Shown one piece after another: positions 41,257 to 50,271 of a stretch of DNA of 64,000 nucleotides. This DNA comes from Candidatus Chloroploca sp. Khr17. Its GTDB lineage: Bacteria > Chloroflexota > Chloroflexia > Chloroflexales > Chloroflexaceae. Made by a program: the position numbers and the translations under genes. A model generated the notes under the pieces. That model made no database searches, was not told the origin of the DNA, and saw only the letters and a list, made by a program, of their open reading frames with translations. The stretch is from positions 50,068 to 114,067 of the forward strand of contig NZ_RYFF01000016.1 in NCBI RefSeq assembly GCF_004138165.1, read 5' to 3'. How positions within the stretch are numbered: position 1 is the stretch's first letter; every line of letters starts with the position of its first letter.

Positions 41257-41760
41257 TTACTCGACCCGCGGATCGTGGCCTGCGGGCGTCAAAGGTTGAG
41301 CTGGCGGGGTGCCACCACCATTGGCATTGCGCTGCTGGAAGAGCCGCAACAAGAGCCAGGCCAGCAAACCCAGGGCAACCAGTTTGCTCAGCGCGTTGAG
41401 CAACCCAAAAAACATACCAGCCATCCCAAAGAGGCCGGATCGCCCGTGATCACGGGAAGGATGAGCCATCTGCCCCATGTCCATCCGCATGTCGCCACGA
41501 TCCATCCGTTCGCGCATATCCTCATTGCGCTCCTGCTGACGTTCAAAGACAAAAGACGACGGCCCGGTATTTCCACGGTCGCCGCGCACGCTCGACCCTT
41601 CTGAGGGTACCACCAGAACACCGGACGGTGGGGCTGTCTGCTGATATCTCATTGTGCGCATTTGCATCATGGTACCACCAAAAAAGCCACCAAGGGCAAC
41701 CATCAAGGCCAACCCGGCAAGACCAAGGGCGAGCCATCCGAGCCAGTTTTGCTGTTTCAA
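41257..41760 (-). CDS. Met-rich two-helix membrane protein of unknown function
   Basis: The 167-residue protein has a membrane helix near the N-terminus (about 8-30) and another near 125-150. Between them are GGTMMQMRTMRY and a hydrophilic stretch NEDMRERMDRGDMRMDMGQM followed by His and Asp residues. Twelve or more Met in about 60 residues suggests Cu(I) or Ag(I) binding, matching the Met-rich loop of the nearby sensor kinase. I do not recognise the family. The start is a TTG at 41760 with AAGGAG six bases upstream; the frame upstream has no better start. Confidence 0.7.
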   Translation of the reverse strand: MKQQNWLGWLALGLAGLALMVALGGFFGGTMMQMRTMRYQQTAPPSGVLVVPSEGSSVRGDRGNTGPSSFVFERQQERNEDMRERMDRGDMRMDMGQMAHPSRDHGRSGLFGMAGMFFGLLNALSKLVALGLLAWLLLRLFQQRNANGGGTPPAQPLTPAGHDPRVE

Positions 41761-41937
41761 TGCTTTCTCCTTGTTGCGCTGGCACAATCAGCCAGCTAAA
41801 TGAAGGTGTTTCTCGGGCCTCTGCCCTCCCGCTGAAAGGAGTATGGATAGGCCTCGCGGACGATGATTTGCGTCCTGACAAGAGGTATAGTACGGAAGAA
41901 TTGTGAAGGAGTTATGAAGATCCTGGGGAGAAAGATG

Positions 41938-42492
41938 ATGAGCGCACCTACGGTGAAATGCTCGGTGTATATCGCAACGAGTGTTGATGGATTCATTGCC
42001 CGCCCTGATGGGAGCATTGATTGGTTGCAGCGGCCTGAGTATGCGCTGGCTGAGTTGCAAGGGTTGCGCTATGAGGATTTCATTGCTACGGTGGATACGA
42101 TCGTGATGGGACGCAAGACGTTTGAGCAGGTGCTCACCTTTGATCACTGGCCCTATGAGGGGGTGCCGGTGATTGTGCTGACAGGTGGGCAATTGGCTGT
42201 GCCAGCCCAGTTAGAGGGCAAGGTGCGCCTGATGAACGGGACACCGGCAGAGCTTGTTGCGCGACTGGGTGCCGAGGGCAAGCAACATCTTTATATTGAT
42301 GGGGGCAAGACGATCCAGCGTTTTTTGGAGGCCGGGCTGATTGACGAGCTAACGATCACCCGTGTCCCAATCGTACTCGGGGCAGGCATCGGACTCTTTG
42401 GTGATCCTGTGCCTGAGCAACGCCTACACCTGCTTGGATGCAGTGTCTCGGCGAATGGTTTTGTGCAGGTCAGGTATGCAAAAGTGAGGTAG
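41938..42492 (+). CDS. Dihydrofolate-reductase-like protein (RibD C-terminal family)
   Basis: The 184-residue protein has the DHFR/RibD-C fold signature: CSVYIATSVDGFIARPDGSIDWL at the start, IVMGRKTFEQVL, and HLYIDGGKTIQRFLEAGLIDELTIT followed by VPIVLGAGIGLF. These proteins reduce pterin-like or riboflavin intermediates with NADPH; the exact substrate is unknown. GGGGAG lies before tandem ATGs (41935 and 41938); the second has the better spacing. It stands alone on the plus strand. Confidence 0.9.
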   Translation: MSAPTVKCSVYIATSVDGFIARPDGSIDWLQRPEYALAELQGLRYEDFIATVDTIVMGRKTFEQVLTFDHWPYEGVPVIVLTGGQLAVPAQLEGKVRLMNGTPAELVARLGAEGKQHLYIDGGKTIQRFLEAGLIDELTITRVPIVLGAGIGLFGDPVPEQRLHLLGCSVSANGFVQVRYAKVR

Positions 42493-42516
42493 ATCCAGAC
42501 CGTCTCATCGCCGCAA

Positions 42517-42718
42517 TAGTTGTCAAGATGCCAGGCTGAGAGCAGAGTCTCAGGCGTCCCGACGGCAGAGATGCTTCGCTTCGCTCAGCATGGCAAGGCT
42601 GCGCGCATGCCAGAAAATTTCGCGGCCTGGGAGCGCGGGCGGCCCGCCCGCTTCGGAAGCAAAAGCGGGCGGGCCGCCCGCGCTCCCAGGGAGACCAGCA
42701 AACGTCGTTGACAGACTA
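42517..42718. mobile_element. Probable MITE-like element, TTGACA-ended family, copy F (with nested repeat)
   Basis: The right end AAACGTCGTTGACAGACTA matches the family end seen at 26590, and the left end near TAGTTGTCAAG is a weaker match. Inside it is GCAGAGATGCTTCGCTTCGC, an inverted relative of the interior of copy D (53802), and then a complete CTGGGAGCG inverted repeat (42626-42690) that seems to have inserted into it. Confidence 0.5.
42626..42690. repeat. Inverted repeat CTGGGAGCGCGGGCGG, copy 2
   Basis: Perfect 28-base arms (42626-42653 and 42663-42690) around a 9-base loop. It differs from copy 1 by one compensated base pair in the stem. Confidence 0.85.
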
Positions 42719-42731
42719 CCTTCGTTTCGTG

Positions 42732-42760
42732 TTTCCTCACGAGGTGGGATCAGGTAGAAT
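42732..42760 (+). promoter_or_regulatory. Predicted promoter of the DUF2298 gene
   Basis: TTTCCT (42732-42737), a 17-base spacer and TAGAAT (42755-42760). The ATG at 42767 is 6 bases downstream of the -10, which would make the mRNA leaderless. Confidence 0.5.
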
Positions 42761-42766
42761 CATGCC

Positions 42767-45700
42767 ATGCGTAGATGGAAGATTCTCTGGCTCTTGCTCT
42801 TGCCACCGCTGGCGGCGCTGCTGTTGTGGCAGTATCAGGGTGTTACGGTTATGTACCCTGCGTCACTGCATAGCTTTGATCAACTGGCAGGCTTCGAGCC
42901 GGTTGAACGCAATGCGATTGGCGCGTATCGCTGGAGTGGCCCCGAGGCGCGGTTGAGTCTGCCGGTGCGGGCGACGCAGCGCAGTGCGTTGAGCTTGCGC
43001 GGGGCTGTGGCACCAGGGGCCACTATTGCGCTCAGCGTTGGCGCGACACCACTCGTCACACTTGTAACTGACGAAGGCGAACCAGAGCTGCGCCACTATC
43101 ATCTGCTCAGCCCGCTGCCTGCAGATCACCTCGGGTGGGTTGATCTGCACCTGCGCGCCGAGCCGCCAGCAGTGGTCGAGAGCCGGCAGATTGGGTTGGC
43201 ACTCTTTGAAGTTGAGGTACGTCCATTTGATCCGGCGCTTCGTCTGCCGCCAGGCTTTGCCTGGCTCGCCCTGAGTATCTTGCCCGTGCTGCTGGCTCTG
43301 GGCCTTGCAGGGCTGGGCCTGACGCGGGCGGTGACAATCGCCAGCGCAGCCGGGGTTGCGCTGGTCTTCGCGTGGGCGGTGCGTCCCGAATTGACGGGTT
43401 CCTTCTTGCGTGACCTCCAGGCCTTCGCTGATCCGCTCGTATTGCGCTGGTGGCTGGCCCTTCAACTCATTGGCCTGGCCGGGCTTCCCATAACGATGCT
43501 CGCCTTGCGCTCACTGCCGCTCGCCGGGTATCCGCTTGCTAAAAGCCTCGGTCTCTTGTTGGTCACGCTCGTCGCCTGGGTTGGCGCACTGATTGGCCTT
43601 GCGCCATTCGAGGTACCGCTGGTGATAGGAGCAGTGCTGGCGGTAGCCCTGGTTGGCATCGGCGCGTGGATCATCGCCCAGCGCCGGGGGCTTGACTGGC
43701 CGCGCCTCAGCTGGCAGGCCATCGTCGGCTGGGAATTGCTCTTGCTGGTCGGCCTCTTTGCCGGGTGTATGTTTCGCTGGCATGGGTCAGTTGGTCCGGC
43801 CCTGACGGGTACCGAAAAACCAATGGAGGTGATGATCATCAATGCGCTCTTGCGGTATGATCAGATTCCTCCGGCCTCGCCCTGGTTTGCTGGGTATCCG
43901 TTCAACTACTACTACCTCGGCTATGTCGCGATTGGAGCACTGGCGCTGCTCACAGGAACACCAGGCGCATATGCATTCAATCTTGGCTTTGCGGTCGTCG
44001 TCGCGCTGATCGTTGTCGGGGTTGCCTATCTTGCCGTCGCGCTGGTGCGGCTAACGCACGTGGCAACGCGGCCAGTGCGTCAGGTAGAAGCCCTTGCCGT
44101 TGGATTGCTCGCGCTGATCTTTGTCATTCCGCTTGGCAGCCAGGCGTCGGCGATCCAACTCGCGGTTGGCACGCAGAGCTGGTGGGTACTCGATATCGAT
44201 CAGCTTGGCGAAGCATTGCAGCAACGGCTCGCCGGGGCCGAGACGATCACGCTCAGTCGGCCAACGGTGCGCGGATGGCAAGAACCAGCGTGGAGTGAAC
44301 TGACGGTCGATCCGTGGCCTTCGTTTGCTTGGTTTCGGCCTTCGCGGGTGATCTTCGATGAGATGCCGCTGCCTGAAGGCGGCGTTGAGCGGCGGCAGGC
44401 GATTACCGAATTCCCCGCTTTTACCTTTTATCTTGGCGATCTGCACCCGCACACCCTGGCACTCCCGATTGCCCTGCTTGGGCTCGGGTTGGCGCTGGCG
44501 CTGGTCGCAGGTGGCACCCAACCGCTCACAGCGGCGGTCGCGGGGATCGTGGTCAGTGCGCTCTACTGCATCAACTCGTGGGATGCCCCAACCTACGCGC
44601 TGCTCTTTGGGGGAGCGATGGTGATAGGCGCATGGCGCACCGGTGAAGCGCAGCGCTGGCAACGGCTGATCATCGCGGCCTGTTGCTTTGGTATCGCGGC
44701 AATGCTCACCATTGCACCATTTCTGCTCACCTTCACCGCGCCAGCAGGTTCGGTGCTTGATGAAAGCCTGGCCGACCTCCCGATCATTGGGCGGCTGGCA
44801 ACCATGCTGGCCTGGTCACAGCATCGGTCGCGGCTGCTCGGCTTTGTGGTGATGTTCGGGCTCTTTCTCGTGCCGATGCTGGCTGCTGCCTTGCGTGGTC
44901 CTGGTAAAACCGAGGCGCGGTCGCCGCAGGATCAAGGCGATCATCTCGCGCAAGCCAGGTACACGTATGTCCCGGACTGGCTTGTGCGGGGAGTGATCTG
45001 GGGTGGCATGATCACGCTGGTGGTCGGCCTGGTCATCGGTTTCCCTCTGCTCTTCCTGCTCCCCCTGATCGTGCTGCTCGCCTTACGAGCCTGGCAAGCC
45101 CAGAGTACGGGATTAAGCGTGGCCTTCTGGGCGGCCGCAGTCGGTAGCGTCGCGCTCTTTGTGCCCGAAGTGGTCTATATTGAAGATCATCTTCAGACCA
45201 TCATGAGCCGTCAGAATATGATCTTCAAATTTTACTATCAAGTCTGGCTCATCTGGGGCATCGTCGCCGCCTATGCCGTCTGGTGGCTGATCGTGCAGAT
45301 CGGGCTTGAGCAAAAGCAGGTGCATGATCAAGCGAAGGCAAGCCTGCCCGTATGGCGCACGTGGCTCAGACGAAGTAGCCATCTGGCGTGGATGCTCCCG
45401 TTGATCATCTTGCTCGCCGGGGCATCGATCTACCCAATTGGCCTGGCCCGCTGGACGGAACCGGTACTACCGGGCGAGCGCACCTTTGACGGGATGGCCT
45501 TTTTGGGGCAGACCGCCCCCGACGAACTGGCTGCGATCCGCTGGCTCGAGGCCAACGTGGGCCTCGAGGAACGGATGGTGAATGGCTTCTGCAACTGCGA
45601 ATACGAACGACTAAACCGAGCCTCGGCGTTCAGTGGCGTGCAGAGCGTGCTAGGCTGGCTTGTTGGTCACGAGCGGCTCTGGCGCAGTGGCCTTGCCGAG

Positions 45701-45922
45701 CAGATGGCGGTGATGGATGAACGGCAGCGTGACATACCAGCGATCTACCAGGCGGCTACCCTCGAAACAGCCCTCGAATTGCTGCATAAACACAACATCA
45801 GCTACATCTATGTGAGCCCGCTTGAACGTGAATTCCATGGCACGCAAGGCGAGCAACTCTTTGCCGAGCACTTTGAACTGGTATTTAGTCAGGGGGAGTT
45901 TCAGATCTATCGTAGGAAGTAG
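42767..45922 (+). CDS. DUF2298 (YYY-domain) large membrane protein
   Basis: The 1051-residue protein has many membrane helices and the two marks of the DUF2298/Chlor_Arch_YYY family. These are YPFNYYYLGYV near residue 382 and FYLGDLHPHTLALP near 555. Another conserved stretch is PEVVYIEDHLQTIMSRQNM near 803. It begins with a signal-like helix and a beta-rich exported domain (about 30-150). The C-terminus (about 900-1051) is soluble and contains Cys-rich GFCNCEY. The family resembles GT-C-fold glycosyltransferases; DLHPH may be part of the active site, but the reaction is unknown. No Shine-Dalgarno sequence is present. Confidence 0.92.
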   Translation: MRRWKILWLLLLPPLAALLLWQYQGVTVMYPASLHSFDQLAGFEPVERNAIGAYRWSGPEARLSLPVRATQRSALSLRGAVAPGATIALSVGATPLVTLVTDEGEPELRHYHLLSPLPADHLGWVDLHLRAEPPAVVESRQIGLALFEVEVRPFDPALRLPPGFAWLALSILPVLLALGLAGLGLTRAVTIASAAGVALVFAWAVRPELTGSFLRDLQAFADPLVLRWWLALQLIGLAGLPITMLALRSLPLAGYPLAKSLGLLLVTLVAWVGALIGLAPFEVPLVIGAVLAVALVGIGAWIIAQRRGLDWPRLSWQAIVGWELLLLVGLFAGCMFRWHGSVGPALTGTEKPMEVMIINALLRYDQIPPASPWFAGYPFNYYYLGYVAIGALALLTGTPGAYAFNLGFAVVVALIVVGVAYLAVALVRLTHVATRPVRQVEALAVGLLALIFVIPLGSQASAIQLAVGTQSWWVLDIDQLGEALQQRLAGAETITLSRPTVRGWQEPAWSELTVDPWPSFAWFRPSRVIFDEMPLPEGGVERRQAITEFPAFTFYLGDLHPHTLALPIALLGLGLALALVAGGTQPLTAAVAGIVVSALYCINSWDAPTYALLFGGAMVIGAWRTGEAQRWQRLIIAACCFGIAAMLTIAPFLLTFTAPAGSVLDESLADLPIIGRLATMLAWSQHRSRLLGFVVMFGLFLVPMLAAALRGPGKTEARSPQDQGDHLAQARYTYVPDWLVRGVIWGGMITLVVGLVIGFPLLFLLPLIVLLALRAWQAQSTGLSVAFWAAAVGSVALFVPEVVYIEDHLQTIMSRQNMIFKFYYQVWLIWGIVAAYAVWWLIVQIGLEQKQVHDQAKASLPVWRTWLRRSSHLAWMLPLIILLAGASIYPIGLARWTEPVLPGERTFDGMAFLGQTAPDELAAIRWLEANVGLEERMVNGFCNCEYERLNRASAFSGVQSVLGWLVGHERLWRSGLAEQMAVMDERQRDIPAIYQAATLETALELLHKHNISYIYVSPLEREFHGTQGEQLFAEHFELVFSQGEFQIYRRK

Positions 45923-45964
45923 GAAAGAGGAAATAGCAAGTAGGAAACATGGAAACTTATTAAA

Positions 45965-46082
45965 GGCTGTCTGAAAAGGGTGTCAGCATCGTTCTCCACC
46001 ACGTGGCAAGTCCTGGGAGTGCCGGCTTCAGCCAGCTAAAGCCGGCACTCCGGAGCACAACCCGTCAACTTTTCAGATAGCC
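45965..46082. mobile_element. MITE-like element with GGCTGTCTGAAAAG ends, copy 1
   Basis: GGCTGTCTGAAAAG (45965-45978) and CTTTTCAGATAGCC (46069-46082) are inverted with one mismatch. The left 30 bases are identical to the copy at 56966, and a GGAGTGCCGGCTT hairpin is nested inside. No coding capacity. Confidence 0.75.
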
Positions 46083-46133
46083 TCTGAGGAGGCTGTGGAC
46101 GTTTCTGAGTAGTAACGTAGCCTGAACCATGCC

Positions 46134-47141
46134 TTACCAATAATAAGCACGGTGCTCGCGGTAGAAGACGAGGCAGCGGGCCAAACCCTCGCGGAGCGAG
46201 ACCTGGGGCATCCAACCGAGGCGCCCGCGGATGAGGCGATAATCGCCGTAGTAGTCGCCGATATCAATCGGCTTGCGGTCACTCGGGAAGGGAATGATTT
46301 CGTACTGACCTTCCCCATAGATTTCGACCATCAGTGCGGCGAGATCACGCAGATTGATCGTCTCATCGCTGCCCAGGTTAAAGATCTGCCCATGGGCATT
46401 GGGACTCGCCGCTGCGAGCAAGAGCGCCTCGACACAATCATCAACATAGGTGAAATCGCGGATTTGTAAGCCATCGCCCCAGACCTGGATCGTCTGGCCT
46501 TCGATCAAGTGCTTGATCCAGATGCCAAGAAAAGTCTGACGGGCATCTTTTACCCGCATCCGTGGGCCATAGGTATTGGTGAGCCGCAAGGCGCAACTGC
46601 GAATTCCATAAACATTATTGTAAAGAATATGATACCACTCGCCAGCCATTTTGTTGATGCCATTGACATCAACCGGGTGCAAGGGGTGGCGTTCATCAAC
46701 GGGCAGATAGTCCGGCTTGCCGTAGATCTGCCGGGTTGACGCATAGACAACGCGAATAGCTTGATTATGCTTGCGACAACTTTCCAAAATCGAAAGTTGC
46801 GAACGTACATTAATTTCAAGATCGGTATACGGATCGCGCATCGAATCCATATGGCTCGTCTGGCCAGCCAGATTAAAGAGATAATCCTGGCCCTGGACAA
46901 GATAGTTCATCGAATGCTCATCGCGCACATCAGAGAAATTGACCCTGACCTGATCTTCGAGACCGGTGAGGTTATGGAGATTGCCGCCATATTCGGGGAT
47001 GAGCGAATCGACGAGCGTCACCGTCGCCCCGAGTTCAACGAGGCGCAAAGCCAGATTTGAGCCGATGAAACCAATGCCGCCGGTAATCAAGACGCGGGCC
47101 CCATTGAAACTATCGGCATAGGGAGAGAGCGCATTCATCAT
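46134..47141 (-). CDS. NAD-dependent nucleotide-sugar epimerase/dehydratase (extended SDR)
   Basis: The 335-residue protein has the Rossmann motif VLITGGIGFIGSNLA (17-31) and the Ser/Thr of the active site in VVYASTRQIYG. In the usual YxxxK motif the sequence is NGINKMAGE (160-168): Lys 164 is kept but the Tyr is Asn 160. Loss of the catalytic Tyr is unusual for a 4-epimerase or 4,6-dehydratase. Its TAATG junction with the aminotransferase gene shows tight coupling, so both should act on the same nucleotide sugar. The substrate is not known. Confidence 0.9.
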   Translation of the reverse strand: MMNALSPYADSFNGARVLITGGIGFIGSNLALRLVELGATVTLVDSLIPEYGGNLHNLTGLEDQVRVNFSDVRDEHSMNYLVQGQDYLFNLAGQTSHMDSMRDPYTDLEINVRSQLSILESCRKHNQAIRVVYASTRQIYGKPDYLPVDERHPLHPVDVNGINKMAGEWYHILYNNVYGIRSCALRLTNTYGPRMRVKDARQTFLGIWIKHLIEGQTIQVWGDGLQIRDFTYVDDCVEALLLAAASPNAHGQIFNLGSDETINLRDLAALMVEIYGEGQYEIIPFPSDRKPIDIGDYYGDYRLIRGRLGWMPQVSLREGLARCLVFYREHRAYYW

Positions 47142-48271
47142 TAGACGACTCCTTGACGCACCACTGCGCAGACCCGCTCGATCTCGGCGCGGGTCAACTC
47201 GGGAAACATTGGCAGCGAGAGAATGCGTCCGGCGAGATCCTCGGTCACTGGCAAGCTCACGGTGCCATCATAGAGTTCGGCATACGCGGGATGCTGATGG
47301 GCGGGGAGGGGATAGTGTACATCGCAGCCAATCCCGGCGGCGAGCAACGTCTGACGGAGGTGCTCACGAGCGGCGTGATCGGGCAGCGTGATGACAAAGA
47401 GGTGATAGACCATGCCTGGTTCATCAACAGGCAAAGTCAGCGGGAGATCGGCGAGCAACTGGCGATACCAGGCAGCGCGTTCGCGGCGCGCCTGATTGCC
47501 TTGTTCGAGATAGAGCAGCTTGACGCGGAGGATCGCGGCTTGCAACTCATCGAGGCGAGAATTACGGCCCCCGACTTCAACCGTCTCATACTTCTTGCCC
47601 CAGCCATACATCCGCAGGCGGCGCAGCGCCTCGGCGAGCAGGCGATCATCGGTTATCATCGCCCCGCCATCGCCAATGGCCCCCAGATTCTTGCTCGGAT
47701 AGAAGCTAAAGCAGGCGAGGTGGCCCCAGGCCCCGGCACGCTGCGGCTGGCCCTGGTCATCAAGGAGAAAAGCGCCGTGCGCCTGGGCGGCATCCTCCAC
47801 CACCACCAGATCGTGGCTGGTTGCAATATCCATGATGGCCGGCATATCAGCCATGCGTCCAAAGAGATGCACCGGAATGACGGCACGGGTCGCCGAGGTA
47901 ATGGCCGCCTCGAAGGCCGCTGGTGCCATATTCTGGGTCACAGGGTCAACCTCGACCAGTACTGGAAGCGCCCCAACCTGCAGGATAGCCGCAACCTGGT
48001 ACATGCATGCATTAGCGACCGTAATAACCTCATCACCGGGACCAATGCCCAGGGCAGCAAGGGCGAGATAGAGCGCCTCGGCCCCACTGGCAACACCGAC
48101 ACAATGGCTCGCCCCGCAATAGGCCGCAAACTCAGCCTCGAACGCGGCAACCTGCTCGCCCAGGATGTACCACCCACTCGCGAGCGTGCGGGCAATCGCC
48201 GCATCAAGTTCAGGACGCATCGCCTCATACTGACGTTTCAGGTCACCAAAAGGAACTGCTCCATTCATCAT
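47141..48271 (-). CDS. DegT/DnrJ/EryC1/StrS-family sugar aminotransferase
   Basis: This PLP enzyme transfers an amino group to a keto-sugar nucleotide. The 376-residue protein has the PLP lysine in FSFYPSKNLGAIGDGG, the aspartate in VVVEDAAQAHGA, VASGAEALYLALAALGIGPGDEV and GGRNSRLDELQAAIL. The start at 48271 has GGAGAAG upstream; an in-frame GTG at 48286 is possible. The epimerase gene overlaps its stop codon. Together they may make an amino sugar for surface glycans. Confidence 0.95.
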   Translation of the reverse strand: MMNGAVPFGDLKRQYEAMRPELDAAIARTLASGWYILGEQVAAFEAEFAAYCGASHCVGVASGAEALYLALAALGIGPGDEVITVANACMYQVAAILQVGALPVLVEVDPVTQNMAPAAFEAAITSATRAVIPVHLFGRMADMPAIMDIATSHDLVVVEDAAQAHGAFLLDDQGQPQRAGAWGHLACFSFYPSKNLGAIGDGGAMITDDRLLAEALRRLRMYGWGKKYETVEVGGRNSRLDELQAAILRVKLLYLEQGNQARRERAAWYRQLLADLPLTLPVDEPGMVYHLFVITLPDHAAREHLRQTLLAAGIGCDVHYPLPAHQHPAYAELYDGTVSLPVTEDLAGRILSLPMFPELTRAEIERVCAVVRQGVV

Positions 48272-48299
48272 GTGCTTCTTCTCCACAAAATGCTTTGGG

Positions 48300-48308
48300 T
48301 GATATTAT
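48300..48308 (+). promoter_or_regulatory. Predicted extended -10 promoter of the 48316 gene
   Basis: TGATATTAT (48300-48308) is an extended -10 element. The ATG at 48316 lies 7 bases downstream, so the transcript should be leaderless. No convincing -35 was found. Confidence 0.5.
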
Positions 48309-48315
48309 ACGGTAT

Positions 48316-50271
48316 ATGCGAATACTAATCCTAATTCTGGTGATCATCAGCCTCTTGGTCGCAACCGTACCGTCGAGTCATGCCGAGCCCGATCTTGGAT
48401 TGGCAACGAGGCAGCCTACGCAGTTGACGATGTTTGGGATGAACACCTACTTTACGGGTCTTGAACGCTTCTGGAATGACGGTGAGGCAGGCATTGCCAC
48501 CCTCGTGGCCGAGGGGCGCCAACTTGGTGTAGCCTGGGGCCGCGAGGAACTGAGTTGGGCCAACCTTGAGCGGGCGGGCAAAAGCCAATGGGATTGGGCC
48601 TTGATGGATCGCCGCATCCTAGAGATGGCCGAAGCCGGCTATGGCATCGTCGGCATGCTCTTGACCACACCCCAGTGGGCGCGCATCGCCGATTGCGAGC
48701 AACGCCGCACCCAGTACGCCTGGGCAGGTGTTTTTGCCGAAGCATACTGGTGCCCCCCGGCCAGTACGCAAGATTTTGCCGACTATGTCGCGACCGTAGT
48801 TGAGCGCTACGATGGCGACGGGATCAATGATGCGCCCGGTTCACCACGCATTGCTGTCTGGCAAATCTGGAATGAACCGAATGCCTGGGAGACGTGGCCG
48901 GGCTCGCCAGCCGAATATGCCGCGCTACTCGAAGTGGGCTATCTAACGGCCAAAGCCGCCGATCCAACGGCCATCGTAGCAACCGGCGGGCTCTATGTTT
49001 TTGATGGGGGCTGGAACGACGGCATCGGGCATCGTGATGGACTAAGTTTTATGAACGATGCACTGGCTGCCCGCCCATCAACCTGGTTCAATTTTGATGC
49101 GCTAGCGATCCACCCATATATGCCTACAGCTGCGCCGGATGGGGCAGGTATTTTTGGCAGCGTGACCCTATGGGGCCGCCTGACCACCAGTCGCAACTGG
49201 CTCAATGAGCAGACGGCCCGGCGCGGCGGGCCAGTGCGCCCAATCTGGATCAGCGAGGTCGGCTGGTCGACCTGTACGGCTGCCGATCCTGGCTGCCTCA
49301 TTGGGGGTGCCGCACGCAACCGGAGCGCCAACAACCCTGAGGACCAGCACGTCTATTTTGGCCCCACGGCATCACGCGCACCGCTGCATAGCTGTCGTGA
49401 CTGCAACCTTCGGGGCGACCTGAGTGCGCTAGTGGGCAAAAGCGAGGATCAGCAGGCGAACTATCTGGTGCGCACCTACGGGATCGCGCTGGCGCAGGGC
49501 ATCACCCATCTCAACTGGTTCCAACTGGAAGATAAATTCGACGGGGCTGCCCAGAACTTCTGGCAGCAGGCCGCGCTTTTGCGTACCGTCAGAGAAGGGT
49601 ACGCCCGCAAGCCAGCGGCCAATGCGTATGCCACCCTGATCGCTCAACTTGGCCCCGAACCACAGTTTGCGGGCTTTGGGCCACTGCACACCTTTCAGCA
49701 CCAGGCCGATGCGCTGAGTAGCGTCGCACGCTTTCACCTGCGCTTTACCACACCCGACCAGCAGACGGTCGATCTCATCTGGCGGAACGACGGCCTCGAA
49801 GATGTCGCCGTCCCGCTGCAACCTGGAACGAGCGCGAGTCTCTTCAATCGTGACGGCCAAGCCGTCGCGCTGCCGATCCAGGATGGACAGGGCATCATTC
49901 GTCTGAGCGAGAGTCCGGTCTATCTGCGCCAAGGAGTGCCTGCGGTGCTGCAGCATAGTCCAGCGGCCATCGCGATCATGGTACGCCCAGGCACAGGGCC
50001 ACAAAACATCAGCATCGCGCTCAGAAACACAGGTTCAGGCACGATCACCTGGCAAACCGCGCTAGACGTGGCGTGGGCAACCGTTGAGCCAGCAAGTGGC
50101 AGCGGCTACAGCAGTGATCTGCTGCTGACGGTGAACCCTGGGACGTTGAGTGAGGGAACGCACACCGGCACCTTGCGCATCACCAGCAACGCCGGCAACG
50201 CGAGCATCCCCCTGCGCGTAATCGTCAGTTCACAACTCAACCGGCACTATTTGCCGCTTGTGGGGCGGTGA
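48316..50271 (+). CDS. Exported glycoside-hydrolase-like protein (TIM barrel) with C-terminal BACON-like domain
   Basis: The 651-residue precursor has a signal peptide (about 1-25) and a clan-A-type barrel. The proposed acid/base Glu is E187 in IWNEPNAWE and the nucleophile is E314 in WISEVGWS, both in the normal order for GH39/GH5-like enzymes. Several Cys pairs lie around 315-365. The C-terminal 100 residues are a beta-sandwich with TWQTALDVAWATVEPASG and NPGTLSEGTHTGTL, as in BACON-type domains, and the protein ends in RHYLPLVGR. The substrate is unknown. It faces away from the amino-sugar operon. Confidence 0.83.
   Translation: MRILILILVIISLLVATVPSSHAEPDLGLATRQPTQLTMFGMNTYFTGLERFWNDGEAGIATLVAEGRQLGVAWGREELSWANLERAGKSQWDWALMDRRILEMAEAGYGIVGMLLTTPQWARIADCEQRRTQYAWAGVFAEAYWCPPASTQDFADYVATVVERYDGDGINDAPGSPRIAVWQIWNEPNAWETWPGSPAEYAALLEVGYLTAKAADPTAIVATGGLYVFDGGWNDGIGHRDGLSFMNDALAARPSTWFNFDALAIHPYMPTAAPDGAGIFGSVTLWGRLTTSRNWLNEQTARRGGPVRPIWISEVGWSTCTAADPGCLIGGAARNRSANNPEDQHVYFGPTASRAPLHSCRDCNLRGDLSALVGKSEDQQANYLVRTYGIALAQGITHLNWFQLEDKFDGAAQNFWQQAALLRTVREGYARKPAANAYATLIAQLGPEPQFAGFGPLHTFQHQADALSSVARFHLRFTTPDQQTVDLIWRNDGLEDVAVPLQPGTSASLFNRDGQAVALPIQDGQGIIRLSESPVYLRQGVPAVLQHSPAAIAIMVRPGTGPQNISIALRNTGSGTITWQTALDVAWATVEPASGSGYSSDLLLTVNPGTLSEGTHTGTLRITSNAGNASIPLRVIVSSQLNRHYLPLVGR

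Noticed and set aside
47153..48328. 391-codon plus-strand frame
   Set aside because: It is antisense to the well-supported DegT-family aminotransferase and has unnatural composition.
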